Assembly: GCA_049999765.1 (NCBI GenBank)
Contig: JBNGIQ010009093.1
Span: 109,057-173,056, forward strand
Length of the DNA: 64,000 nt
Origin: Phaeoceros laevis
Lineage: Eukaryota; Anthocerotophyta; Anthocerotopsida; Notothyladales
Direction: 5' to 3'
The first letter of the stretch is position 1. Each line of letters opens with the position of its first letter. The translations under genes were made by a program, and so were the position numbers. Of the stretch, positions 39,380 to 50,726 are shown piece by piece. Below the pieces are notes generated by a model. The model was not told the origin of the DNA. It did no database searches and worked only from the letters and a program-made list of their open reading frames with translations.

Positions 39380-40095
39380 TGCAGGCCAACTGTGAGACCA
39401 GCTTGGATCACTGGAGGAGCTCTGCTGTCGCTGGTAGCTGGAATTGTCTGGTACATTCATCACACAGAGACGAATGCCAGGAAGCGACTCATCCGAGAGA
39501 GAGAGGACAATGTGATAGCCCCTCCCCGACCTCCTGAGATGGTTGAGCGATATGAGAGAGCAAGAGCGTCGGTGGAACAAACTGGCATGATCACTAGGGC
39601 CATTAGTGCTCTTCAAAGAAACGACTTCATCAAGTAAGTTAGTGTGAACGGGTACCCAGTACAAAACGATCCTGCAAAGGAGTTCACTCATCAGTGGTTC
39701 CCTATTTTCTCAAACTGTTCCATCAGGTGCATTGTGGAAGTAGAACTTGCTTTGGAGCAGAACAGAACAGCTAGGTGCAGCGTGACTTCCGAATTTTACG
39801 AAGAGGGACAGGTAAGAAATGGGTGTCGTACTCTTTGGCTGCTCCTTGGTCTATGCTTTGGTAGTTACTTGCTTCAAGGTCTTGCAGTACCAATGCGGAA
39901 TGTTGACGTCTTGATTGTTCTACCTGTTGGCAGTTGCAACTCCTCTATAGAACAGCTTTGAAGATTTGGTTAGATGGCTATCCCTTGGATTATGGGAACC
40001 TGCTGCAGTTAAGGGAACTGCTAGCTATCCCCACTGCAGACGCAGAAGCCATCGAGGCAGATGTACAGCGCCAGAGTGATGTGTATGTCATTTGA
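39380..40095 (+). CDS. Unrecognised single-pass membrane protein, 3' part
   Basis: Three exons fit together in frame: 39380-39633, 39727-39811 and 39934-40095 (stop TGA), about 166 residues. The first begins with a hydrophobic segment (WITGGALLSLVAGIVWYIHH). A charged helix follows (RKRLIREREDN, PEMVERYERARASVEQ), then TRAISALQRNDFIKCIVEVE and ALEQNRTARCSVTSEFYEEG. The last exon reads ALKIWLDGYPLDYGNLLQLR, then ELLAIPTADAEAIEADV. I do not recognise the family. The pattern suggests an organelle- or membrane-anchored helical-repeat protein. Upstream exons probably exist (39130-39290 has an open frame ending at a gtaagg donor) but I cannot assign the start. Confidence 0.55.
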
Positions 40096-41063
40096 GAGAC
40101 ATGTTCAAACCACAGCACAGCTTTTCCAGTGTTGAAAGCTTGGTCTTGAATATTCTCAGTTCTGCAATTGCTTGTCGCAAACTGTTGCAGCGATCATGCG
40201 GCCCGTTTGTTGCATGGCCTGGTAAACGCTGAGTTCCTAAGGAGGAGGTCAATCCAGTAATGTGGATTGTAGATGTGGATTGTCAAAAGGAGAATGTTCT
40301 GAGTGCAGTAGCTCAGATGAATCTAATACGTCTGTCAGCGGTTGCTCATTTCCTCGTGGTTGGTACTTAGCGTTTATAGAGGTTCAATGGTCATTTTAGT
40401 CAAATGTTGGTGGGTGGCATTTGGATCGAGGGGTCACTTCTCAACTGAAACGTTTCAAGAATGGAACATGCGTCCAAACATCCAGACTGGTTTGCAATGT
40501 AACAATTTTTCTGCCAGCAGGCTCTATTAGGAGTTATGCCTAAAATAAAATGTCTAACATACATCACTTGAAGACAAAATGACTAATACAACTACCTCTC
40601 AACAAGCATCAAACAGGTGGCTGCCGTGGCTAGAGAATAGCCCACCCCTGATGTGCAGTGTGCACATATGGCGCATCTACACATCGAATTTCACGTATGG
40701 CACTCCTTGAAACATCTCGACTAAAGTCCCGGGACGGGGGCTCCCGGTTGCCGGTCGAAATACCTGGCAAGGTGTTCAATTCCCATGTGGACGTGCAAAT
40801 ATACACAGGCTGGTTTTTATTTACTTATTTATTTATCATGAGGCCTATGCAGCCGTGAGGCTATGAACTTATGAAGCCTCAATGTGAATAAAAAACATGA
40901 GTGAATGGTCACTTTGGGAAGCGCAAAAGAAAGAGGATTAGAGCAAACAAAATAGCAATTTCGTCAAGTGATCATCAATTGCCAATCCAATCGCCAATCA
41001 CCTTGAGAGAACTCATGGTTGATTTACAAATATACATAGGCTGGTTTGCAAAGTAACAATTTT

Positions 41064-41163
41064 NNNNNNNNNNNNNNNNNNNNNNNNNNNNNNNNNNNNN
41101 NNNNNNNNNNNNNNNNNNNNNNNNNNNNNNNNNNNNNNNNNNNNNNNNNNNNNNNNNNNNNNN
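41064..41163. other. Assembly gap of 100 N
   Basis: Exactly 100 N, the conventional size for a gap of unknown length. It abuts a tandem array. Confidence 0.99.
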
Positions 41164-41325
41164 ACATACATCACCTGAAGGCAAAATGACATAATACAAC
41201 TACCTCTCAAATATAATGTCAACATACATCACCTGAAGGCAAAATGACATAATACAACTACCTCTCAAATATAATGTCAACATACATCACCTGAAGGCAA
41301 AATGACATAATACAACTACCTCTCA
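41164..41325. repeat. 58-bp tandem repeat beside the gap
   Basis: Three near-identical units starting acatacatcacctgaaggc at 41164, 41222 and 41280. A single diverged copy lies near 40560. Confidence 0.95.
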
Positions 41326-41622
41326 ACCTTAGTTGCCGAAGCGTAATTTATGGGAGCGGGAAAGTTACGTGTCTGACGTTAAAAACGGGCTTCTTTCAAA
41401 CCCCAAGCTTCGGAAGCGGCGTATTATATCGTATTTCGATTTTTCAAAATTTTAATTATGTTAAATACAAAATACGTTCAAAAATATAATTACCTTATTA
41501 TCTTGGTACTTCCTACCTCATCTCATCAGTCATCACATATGTAGTCAAGACTTATGTATAACTCATGATGCATACTTATAGCATAAATATTCTTATAGCA
41601 TAAACACACCACCATGCAAGGC

Positions 41623-41682
41623 ACCAGCACCTGCGATGGCGTACCAGCACCTGCGATGGCGTACCAGCACCTGCGATGGCGT
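41623..41682. repeat. 20-bp tandem repeat, three copies
   Basis: Unit accagcacctgcgatggcgt in three exact copies, followed at about 41705-41742 by two copies of tcgcacgggacaggtttca. Confidence 0.95.
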
Positions 41683-42197
41683 ATCTGCTCCGCGCGCCAT
41701 CCCGTCGCACGGGACAGGTTTCATCGCACGGGACAGGTTTCAGCGAGTTGGAAATGGCGGGGGCATGGTGACTCAAGCTCTTGCCAAACTCAAGCTCGAG
41801 TTTGGCGTCGCGCGAGAATTCATTCGTCGCGAAAACTCATTCGCGAATCGCTACTTCAATGCTTACGTTTTTTATACGGTATATATTTCGACTTGGCGTC
41901 CCAATCTAACGGACATAACATAAACTAAGACAGAAACGGCGCTCCTTCGCTTCGTAGCTCTCAACAAGCATCAAAACAAATGGCTGTCGTCGCTAAATTG
42001 ATAGCCCACCCCTGATGTGCACATATGGCTCATGTACACATAGAATTTCACGTACGGCACTCAAAACATCGTGAAGGGATTGCGAGAACCAGAAGATTCG
42101 GAGCACACAAAGACACAAAGAAGAGTGGAAGAGTTACTGCTGGTGACTCTGCCACAAAAAAATTATTTTAGTCCGTCGGTCCGTCTCCTTCTTCCGC

Positions 42198-44261
42198 CTA
42201 TGGGATGGGAGAGCTTCTAGTTCTCCTTAACATGTTAACCCTGAAGTCAGGAGGCGGTCTGGGAAGTAGGAACACAGCTGCGATTGAACCCAATAGTGCA
42301 GACGCGGCAGCTAGCATAAAAGCAGGGAGATTTCCTCCACCAAAAAGCTCATCCCAAGGGCCTGCTCCAATGGAGACTATGACCTGCGAAACGGTACCGT
42401 CCTCATCAGAACCTTGCATGGTCTAGACACACCTGCAACCAGACATTTTCAAGTGAAACATGCGTGTGGAACCATACCTGAGGTAGAACGACACCAAGAT
42501 TTAAGACACCCATCGACAGACCTGTATCCCCAACTGGTTAGATACGGCTTCTAACCCATGAAGCCGACCAGTAAGCAATGATGCGGCAAACACGTACCTT
42601 GTCCTCCTCCTGATGTGCTTGTGAAAGTTGCTGTCAATGAGTACGGGACACTGTACGTAATCTGCAACGAAAAATCAACCAGTGCTCAGCAAAGACTTTA
42701 GCCGGACTGTCGACATTGGGAAGAGACATCAAATGATTTAGATTTCCTGCATGCTTTCAAATTGCTTACCGCTAAAGGTATCCCCAAAATGGTGAAGACG
42801 ATTAGAGCAGGGATGGTGACCGAATGGGGAGGCTCAACAGGTCCAAACATAGCAGCTTTGCCTGCAGCTTTTGTTATGAACCATGTGCTGCCCAAGCACA
42901 ACGTCATGATCACATTGCCTATTGCCCACAGGTAGCTTGAGCCCAACTTTCTGCAAAGAGGCTCTACTACGAGAGAGGTGGCCCCCAGGACAATGGAGTT
43001 AAGCATGAGCCCAAATGCACCCATGTGAACGCCGCTGTAATAAAGAGCAGTTATAGCCTCTGCCTCACCGCCTGTAGGCTCCCCCCTGTAGACCTCCCGA
43101 CCCATCCAGTCTGTGTCGAAGAGAAGGAAGGGAAACCAGGCAAGCCAGGTGAGTGCAGTGACCAGCAGGAGAAACCACATGGGGCGGGGCAGGGTCCGTA
43201 GAGCTGACATGATCTCCCAAAACAGTGCCTCTGTCTCAGGCTCCACAACGCCCTCATCCTCAGACTCGTCATCATCTTCATCTTTCTTGCCGTGTTCGAG
43301 TGCAGAGCCGTTTCCAGGACTGGCCTCACCAAAGTGAATTCCCGAAGTGGTCTCCTCCTTCCCTTCTAATAGAGGAGTAGTTACTCTGGGTTCCTTGTCG
43401 GCTTCAATGGGCTTGTTCGGGTTCACCCAGGGAACTTCCGTGGCAGCTGTGATGCTCAGAAAGGTGGTCAGGGCGAGGAGCAGCACCCCGATGAGGAAGG
43501 CAGACTTCAAGTTGGCACAGGGGGTATCACAGGCGTCCGTAACAGTGAAAGGGAACACTTTGTACCACGACTCGTAGGCCCCAGTAGCGAATCCCAGCAC
43601 GTTCCCCACCGCCATGAAGAGCGAAAAATAAGCATTCGCCCTGCGGTTCCTGCGCTGGTCCTTGCCTGACAGCCACCGGAAATGATTTCAAATGGTTAGC
43701 GCAGAATTCAAATGGTGACTTCTAACAGCAATTACAACCTTCAGGGCATCTGTGGCAGTCTAAATTGTCAGGACAGGAGCAAGCACCTGTGAAGTCGGCG
43801 AGCAAGGCCCGGCAGGGTCCCTGCAGTGTGTTGTTGGCCAAGTCCAGCAACCAGAACCCCACCACGAAAACCACGATGGCCCAAGTCTTGTTGGCCGGCG
43901 TGTCTCCGAAGAGTCTCCCAATGTCCGCAGAGAAGGCTATGATGAGCACAGCCACCACCACTAGGGAAGCACCTGTCAGGATGAAGGGCCGCCTCCGCCC
44001 CCACTTGCTCTCGCTCTGGTCGCTGTAGTGCCCTACAATGGGCTGCACAATCATTCCCGAGATCGGACCGCACAGCCAGATCAAACTCGCCCATTGATGC
44101 GGAATTCCCAGCTCCTGCACGTACGGGGTCAGCAGCGAGAGCTGCAGCGCCCAGCCGAACTGCACCCCCGCCGCAACGCTGGCTACCTTGGCCAGTGCCA
44201 TGAGCGGAACTCGACTCCTGCCTGACTTCTTTGGAGGCTCATGGCCCCCGTCTGCCTTCAT
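42198..44261 (-). CDS. Sucrose/H+ symporter (SUT/SUC), 5 exons
   Basis: Exons in transcription order: 43787-44261, 42770-43665, 42598-42661, 42478-42521, 42198-42383. They join in frame to 554 residues with about 12 membrane segments (GPH family, plasma membrane or tonoplast). Diagnostic blocks are [114 protein letters not shown] and [15 protein letters not shown]. The central loop is unusually acidic ([13 protein letters not shown]). The C-terminus shows [17 protein letters not shown]. The start at 44261 ([10 protein letters not shown]) is chosen because it gives the usual short cytosolic N-terminus; the open frame extends 22 codons further upstream. Substrate assignment rests on homology. 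Confidence 0.95.
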
Positions 44262-46358
44262 CTCCTTCGAACAGAAATAGATCAAAGGACTCAACAAAAT
44301 TGAAATCAGCAGCTCTCTCCCACCCAAGCACGATTCAGCGAATTGCTTGCTTCCAAGCCTGCACCTTCCCCACTGAATATGCGCAGAGAGGGATCGGTTT
44401 TAGAGCAGGCAGCCCGCAAAGGCGGGAGAGCCAATCGGGCCCAAGTGGAACCTGCGCTAGAGCGAGCGACAGGTGGTGGTGCCAGCTCCTTTAGATATGC
44501 TGGCCTCTGCCAGGTGTCCGCCACGCGGCGGGACTATTGAGTGTTACCGCTTGTGTCGCCTCTTGTGTTCGGCGGCCAGTTACGTGTCGCCTCTTTACTA
44601 GGTCACTCGCTTCTGCCTTTGTCTCTATCTCTGCACATTCAGTCGGTCTCTGCTCAGCTGCAGCACCTAGCACTGCCTACCTTGACACGTGCGTGCCGGT
44701 GCAGAACTGGAGATGCTTCCGCAGATCACGCCAAGCACGGAACCGCTTTCTCTACCACCTCCCATGCGATACCAAGCTTTCCTGCTCGTTCCATGCCCTA
44801 ATGCAGGGTTACACCTCCAAACTGATCATACTCGCCTCTGAGTCGTCTTCGAGCTCGAGGAGGTCGCATGTTTGGAACCGTTCCTTGTTCGCTCTTCGAA
44901 GCAGTTGTGGAACTCACCTGGCTGAATGGCAGACTCAGACTGATGATGAGCCTAGCCAGAATACTTTTGCGAGCTCATACTGTTGAATCGTGGTGATGCC
45001 AGCGACCTTTTTGCATGAATTTTGCTGCTCCCGCTGTTGCCTGTGCCCGAGAATTGTGAGAATTTGTGAGCAGACAGAAGGCAAGCATCTGAGAGAAACA
45101 AAATGTATCGGGATGTTTCGCACAGTGGCCACACCTGCACCAGTCTCTTTGTTCAGAGTGGCGGATGATCTGTTCAAAATGCAACATGTTCCCGGTGTCT
45201 GACTGCCAGATTCATGAAGTAGTGTTGAAGACTTTTGACACGCAGAATTGAAATTGCATCCTCAAATTTGGCGCGGGGCAAGCTCGCAAGGAGGAGAAGG
45301 GAAGTGGCTGGCAGCAGGAGAGTGTGCCGACTGACTTCTCCTCAGCACTAACTTACTTCACCAGACCTGTAAGTCGTCACATGGTAGCCTCACAAAGTTT
45401 GTAGACATTTGCTATCACAGGTCGTGTGCTACATATACATATTCTTCATGACTTATTCCATCTCTTTTTCTGACAGTGCAGAAAGGGGACCACATCATGA
45501 CAGTCTATCCGAAACTTGTACCGGGAGGTCTTTTTCTTGCAGCGTCTCGGCGGGAGGATTTCATGTAACTACAGCACCGCGTAACTCAGTTAACAAGTTG
45601 AACCGACAATGTCAGGGATGTAACAACGAAAGAAGCATAGAATACAAGAGGTATCTAAAACGCATCGTCGGTGACTCGGTCAGGTCAGGCAATTACCGCG
45701 CACACAAATCCGTGCCCACAGATCCTGGGTAGGCTTGTTAGGTCAGTTACCTCGTGGCTTCCCAGTGATTGCTGTTGGCGGAAGGCCAGCTTCCTCCCTG
45801 CTGCTGCCTCCCGTCCACACTGGCGGTCAATCTCATCATAATCGCCGCGGGATATTGCTCAGCCAGTCAACGAACGAGGTTGCTGCGGCAGAGTGAGCCG
45901 GACTCAGGAGAGGGAGGTTGCTGGACGGCACATTGCAAGTGACGCACCCTTGTAGCCAGCAGTTCCCAGTTTGGCTGGTGAGTGCAGCCGGTGTTGAATT
46001 TTGGATCCTCAGGATCGCCTTTTAGGGTACAATGGGCTTGTGGCTGCTGAATTTTTTTCAGGATTTTGATACGCTTCAGCGTCACCTTGAACATTTTGCA
46101 AGCCGGTTTAGCGGAAGTTTGTCTCGTGTGTGTGGTGAGGCATCTCATGCTTGATGGAGCTCGATGCGGATTTCTTTTATCGTGCGTATTGCAGGGAAGC
46201 TCAGGAGGTGACAGATCTTAGGGCAGGGCTATCCTCTTGGCAAGTGGAACTTTCCTTCAGCCCCTGCATGTATCCTGGATGTCTGGAATTCACGAAGCCT
46301 TACTTTATAATCGTTGTGCTCATTTGTCCAGGTTACTAGGGCAATCGGTGTCACTGGT
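44262..46358. other. No gene recognised
   Basis: 5' region of the sucrose transporter, then mixed sequence. An ORF of 149 codons at 44537-44986 is serine-, arginine- and cysteine-rich with no domain. 46151-46358 is the probable leader of the LITAF gene. Confidence 0.4.
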
Positions 46359-47315
46359 ATGGCTGAGTATTATCCACACGAAGGCAAGATGGGTGCACCG
46401 GGGATGATGAGTCAGGGTGAGCCAGCTGTTGGAATTCCGTATGGATACGACCAGCCTGCAAACCCTGCTTATATACCTCAGGATCATGGTTACCCTCCTC
46501 CACCTCCAGCCGGTGCCTACTACTCAAAGAATGATGGATTTTCCTCCCAGACTGATGCTTACCCTGCACCACATATGGCCACCTCTTCTCCACACGGTCC
46601 AGGTTATGCACCCCCTCATGGTCCAGGTTATGCACCCCCTCATGGTCCAGGTTATGCACCCCCTCATGGTCCAGGTTATGCACCGCCTAATGGTCCAGGT
46701 TATACTGTTCCTCAACCCGGCCCGCCAGGATCCGATCTGGTAGTGTATGCCCCGCCTTCACCTCATAACCCTATGATACGGAACCCCTACACAGCAGGAG
46801 TGATTCCCCCAAACGCAATATATGTAAACCCTGTTGGAGTCCGCCTGCGGGACACGTTTTTTGGCGACACCCCAGCCCCGTTTCAGTGCCAGTTTTGTAG
46901 CACAACAGGTTTAACAATTGTGAGGCAAGTTGGACGTGCTTGTCACCTTCTTCTCCCTTGATCTGCTGCTGCTGGGTTCTGACAGACCTGGCTCAGGACC
47001 TTGGTCTAATGTTGATTGCCTCCTATTTGCAGGTCAGAGCGCAGTGTGGCTGCCTATGTTGCGTGCATGATGAGCGCCTGCATTGGGATATGTTTCCTAT
47101 TACCCCAATGCGATTGCCTGTGGCATAAGTTCCACTACTGCCCCCATTGTGGCCAAAAGGTATGGCATGTTGCATGTAAATTTTCAGTTTGAACAGTACT
47201 TTTGTCTTATATTTTATGGTATTGTGATTAGGTAGGGGACTTTACGAAAGCAGATCCGTGTACGGTGGTGGATCCTACTCAGTGGACAAGAACAAGTTTT
47301 GGAGTTCCAGCATAA
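46359..47315 (+). CDS. LITAF-domain zinc protein, 3 exons
   Basis: Exons 46359-46924, 47033-47159 and 47232-47315 join to 258 residues. The first half is rich in proline, glycine and tyrosine, with an octapeptide PHGPGYAP repeated four to five times (about residues 79-118). The LITAF domain follows: CQFC as the first zinc knuckle, a membrane-inserting hydrophobic helix (VACMMSACIGICFLL), and CPHCGQKVG as the second knuckle. LITAF-domain proteins sit on the cytosolic face of endosomal or plasma membranes; the plant relative GILP was linked to cell-death control, from memory. The first intron appears to use a GC donor (gtgag/gcaagt at 46925). The tail is short, ending SFGVPA. Confidence 0.9.
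46593..46712 (+). repeat. In-frame 24-bp coding repeat, five units
   Basis: Unit caYggtccaggttatgcacc plus four bases, at 46593, 46617, 46641, 46665 and a diverged 46689. It encodes the PHGPGYAP repeats. Confidence 0.95.
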
Positions 47316-47990
47316 TAAGAGAACCCTGCCTTCAATAAGATGGCAACCGCCACTGCTTGTTTTTGGCAGCTGCTGCAGTAAGTTTCGCTCTTCTCAATAT
47401 TCCAGATATGAGGTCGCTATCATTCATGATTTTTTGCTCCTACTAAATAAGCCGGGAGCCAACGGAGTTATCGCTATCTACCGTGACAGGGAAGTAGAGG
47501 GTAGGGTAAAGGTACAGGAATTGTAAGCTTCTCGATCGGTGCCGTTTTGGGTCTCAGACTTGCTGCATCTGTAAATTTGTAACCATTCCATTGCAAGTTG
47601 AGACAATTCGCTATGTACATGTCCTGTATACCATCTGGCCAACAACGGCAGTGGTCGCCTACATGCTACGATAGCCCTTGTGTTTTGAAATGCAATAGCC
47701 CCATAAAAAAACTATGTTATGTGTTTCCAAAATTGAAATGCAATGCTGTGTTCCTTTGAAAAGTCTATTCTATTAAATCTAGGGCTGTAACCGTGTGGGT
47801 CAAATATGTAAGCACAAACAGCTTGGTATTGGAGTGGCTTGGATGATGGCTTGTTAGCTAGTGGAAGGAGCCCAGAGTGTGACTAGATGGAGTGTCACAC
47901 TCCACACCCATTCTGTCCTATTCTCTAGCAGCTGGATAGCTCCCAGCTTGAAGGAGTAATTACAAGGAGCGGATGCAGCCGTCTGGTTTT
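47316..47990. other. Intergenic, no gene seen
   Basis: 3' flank of the LITAF gene followed by AT-rich sequence without supported exons. Confidence 0.4.
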
Positions 47991-47998
47991 TGATGCAC

Positions 47999-48281
47999 AC
48001 AGGGACCTAGACATGGAAGCCTCGGTGCTGGATTGGCTATGGTTGACCAGCCTTTGGAATCAGGGTGCCCGATGCTACGGACACTGCCTCCGTGGCGGCG
48101 GCCGCCTTCACTACCTAGACTCCACTCTTGACATGACTTGCCCGGCACCAGATCGCGCGTCACAGGATGCAGCACGGTACAGGACTGGCTGAGGAGCTTT
48201 CCACCATGTGAAATCGGCGTGAACGCCATTCGGCCGCGGGTCTTCGTGGCACCATCCAGCTGCAAGAAATTGGTCCGAAGA
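47999..48281 (+). repeat. Duplicated PPR upstream block, copy 1
   Basis: Contains gacatggaagcctcg, gattggctatggttgacc and gatgcagcacggtacagg. The same order is found at 53958-54246 and 57243-57505, each directly before a PPR gene. Confidence 0.9.
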
Positions 48282-50726
48282 ATGGTAGACCAACGGCACG
48301 TTCTACTTTCGGCCAGACTTTTGAGATTGCAAGCTTCCATCTTTGCTTCACCTGCAATTGCGCGCGACCAACGGTTTTGGACGCCAACAGCTGGTGCGCA
48401 GAAGGCCCACAACCTGGAGCAGCGTTTCAATGTGGCCCCTAGGCAATGGATGTACACAAGCGGCACATTGGTGCCCTGCATCGTGCCCCGCAGTTGCGCA
48501 GCAGCCAAGCTAGGCATACCGGACAACAGCAGTGCAGTAGAGTGGCAAGAGTTGTTGTGGAGGAAGTATTTCTTGGACCCCACATTGTGGAGGGACTGCA
48601 GGACGGACAAGCCGAGCGCCCGCTCTCCCGACTTCTGGCACAAGGAATCCAATGAGCCCCTCTGGCTGAACAACTTCTACAAGCCGGATTGGGTGGATGA
48701 GCAGCTGACTGTCTTAGACAAGCGGATTGGACGGTCTGGCCGGCCTACATCTAACCCCTTGTTGCACCATAATGCTGGCGCTCTGGCGGTTCCTGAGTGC
48801 CAAGGGTATGGAACGGCTCAGTCTGTGATCGAACTTTGTAGAGATGGGCAGCTAAGTCGAGCAGTTGACGCTTTGACCGTCTTGGCAGAGACACAATCTC
48901 GTGTGTCCATCTCTCTCCTGTACAGAGTCATCCGGAGATGCGGGGCTGAGGAAAATCTGGTATTGGGGCGTCGGCTTGATGATCTAACAGTCAAACTTGG
49001 GTACGAATCGAATGCGTTTTTGGGCAATCATCTCTTGCGCATGTATGCACGTCAAGGCCGGCTACAGGAGGCGATGCAGGTGTTCACCAGAGTGGCCACA
49101 CCAGATGCCTTCATGTGGTTTTCCATAATCTCTGCACAGGCTGAACATGGGAAACCTAGTCAGGCCATTCAAATGTACCATGAGATGCGTAGGTCAGGTT
49201 TCGAGCCGAATAATCACATCTTTGTCGCTGCCGTGCAAGCTTGTGCAAAAGCGGTAGATGTGGAATCTGGTAGGCAGGTACACGGTGATGTGTTGGAGAG
49301 TGGCATCCAGCCTGACTCTTTTGTTTACAACTCCCTTGTGCACATGTATGCACAATGTGGGGAATTGGAAGAAGCACGCAGGGTTTTTAACAGCATGGCA
49401 ACAAGGGACGTTGTGGCATCAACTGCCATGATTTCTGGGTATGCAAGATCTGGCAAATTGGAAGATGCACGGAAGGTTTTTGATAGTCTGTCCACGAAAA
49501 ATGTGGTCACGTGGACTGTCATGATAAACGCGTATGCTGAAAGTGGGCTCGGTCCACAGGCGCTCACATTGTATGAAAGGATGGAGCTGGATGGCCTGAT
49601 TTTAGCAGACAGTGTCACGTATGCATGCCTTTTGAAGGCATGTGCAAGTGCTGGTGCTCTACAGCAAGGCAGGCAGCTGCATTCACAGATCGTGGAAAGA
49701 GGACTATTTGAAGGTCACATCCTACTGGGCAACAGTCTCGTAAATATGTATGCAAAATTTGGCCAGTTGGAAGATGCACGCAAAGTGTTTGACAGTCTGT
49801 CCACAAGGGATGCGGTAACTTGGAATGCAATGATAAGTGGGTATGGTACAAACAATGAAGGCCACAAGGCTATAGTTTGTTTCGAAGAAATGATGCTCGC
49901 TGGTATTCAGCCTGATGACACCACATTTACTTGTCTTCTTGTAGCATGCAGTCATGAGGGGCTGGTCAGTAAGGGTCGACAGTATTTTGATGCCATGGTG
50001 AAACAGCATGGCGTGAACCCGACTGTTGAGCATTATACTTGCATGGTTGATCTTCTTGGAAGGGCAGGTCATATAGATGAGGCAGAGAAGATGCTGTTAT
50101 CAGTTGGGTGCACAAACGATGCAGTTGGGTTGACGTCGTTGCTGAATGCCTGCAAGAGTCATGGGGATCTAGTGCGTGGAAAACAGTGTTTTGAAAGTCT
50201 TCTTGAGCTGGATCCTAAGCATGGCTCTGCTTATGTGCTTATGGCCAATATGTATGCGGATGCAGAGAGGTGGGAGGATGTAGATAGAATTGAAAAGTTG
50301 AGAAAGTTGGCAGGAGCGAGCAAGAAGCCTGCAGTGGCAGGTATTGAGGTGAACAAGCAGGTGCATACATTTGTTGTGGGAGAAGAAAGAGGTGACATCT
50401 CATGCAAGGTACGGAGTACAAATGTACGTCTGAAGGAGGAAGGGAACCATGTACCACACACCAAGTTGGTGTTGAAGGCACTGTCTGAGAAGGAGAAGGA
50501 AGACGATCTGTGTGGGCATGCTGAGAAGCTGGCTCTGGCGTATGGCCTCTTGAACACTCCTGATGGCACACCTCTGCTGGTAACCAAAAACATGCGAATG
50601 TGCAGTGACTGCCACGCCTCAACAGAGATTATGTCAAGAGTCGAAAAGAGGGACATCGTTGTGAGGGATGGATACCGTGTGCATCGATTCGAGGCAGGGT
50701 CCTGCAGCTGCAAGGGTCGACATTGA
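48282..50726 (+). CDS. PPR-1: PLS-class PPR with DYW-type deaminase domain ending GRH
   Basis: Intronless, 814 residues from the ATG at 48282 (the open frame continues upstream without another in-frame ATG). Residues 1-50 are low in acidic residues and arginine-containing, a probable organelle presequence. Residues about 88-147 form a motif resembling the PDF motif of OSB proteins: EWQELLWRKYFLDPTLW, SARSPDFWHKES, LWLNN. A PLS repeat tract follows, with one copy of the unit containing ALTLYERMELDGLILADS. The E-type tail includes VDLLGRAGHIDEAEKML. The PG box is altered to KKPAVAGIEVNKQVHTF. The deaminase-like domain has HAE (746-748), CSDC (774-777) and CSC (808-810), and the last three residues are GRH in place of DYW. 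Such proteins edit specific organellar transcripts; the target is unknown. Confidence 0.93.
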   Translation: MVDQRHVLLSARLLRLQASIFASPAIARDQRFWTPTAGAQKAHNLEQRFNVAPRQWMYTSGTLVPCIVPRSCAAAKLGIPDNSSAVEWQELLWRKYFLDPTLWRDCRTDKPSARSPDFWHKESNEPLWLNNFYKPDWVDEQLTVLDKRIGRSGRPTSNPLLHHNAGALAVPECQGYGTAQSVIELCRDGQLSRAVDALTVLAETQSRVSISLLYRVIRRCGAEENLVLGRRLDDLTVKLGYESNAFLGNHLLRMYARQGRLQEAMQVFTRVATPDAFMWFSIISAQAEHGKPSQAIQMYHEMRRSGFEPNNHIFVAAVQACAKAVDVESGRQVHGDVLESGIQPDSFVYNSLVHMYAQCGELEEARRVFNSMATRDVVASTAMISGYARSGKLEDARKVFDSLSTKNVVTWTVMINAYAESGLGPQALTLYERMELDGLILADSVTYACLLKACASAGALQQGRQLHSQIVERGLFEGHILLGNSLVNMYAKFGQLEDARKVFDSLSTRDAVTWNAMISGYGTNNEGHKAIVCFEEMMLAGIQPDDTTFTCLLVACSHEGLVSKGRQYFDAMVKQHGVNPTVEHYTCMVDLLGRAGHIDEAEKMLLSVGCTNDAVGLTSLLNACKSHGDLVRGKQCFESLLELDPKHGSAYVLMANMYADAERWEDVDRIEKLRKLAGASKKPAVAGIEVNKQVHTFVVGEERGDISCKVRSTNVRLKEEGNHVPHTKLVLKALSEKEKEDDLCGHAEKLALAYGLLNTPDGTPLLVTKNMRMCSDCHASTEIMSRVEKRDIVVRDGYRVHRFEAGSCSCKGRH

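Larger units (their letters stand above)
40096..42197. other. Repeat-rich stretch with assembly gap
   Basis: No gene. Related words (acatacatcac.tgaag, ctggtttgcaa.gtaacaat, tagcccacccctgatgtgca) recur at about 40490-40700, 41030-41330 and 41955-42060, indicating a family of dispersed repeats around the gap. The final part is the 3' flank of the sucrose transporter. Confidence 0.6.

Noticed and set aside
41623-41682. CRISPR-like direct repeats
   Set aside because: The 20-bp units are contiguous with no spacers and the genome is a plant nuclear one.
44537-44986. 149-codon ORF on +
   Set aside because: Serine/arginine/cysteine-rich without domain or neighbours that support it; a second frame is open over the same bases.
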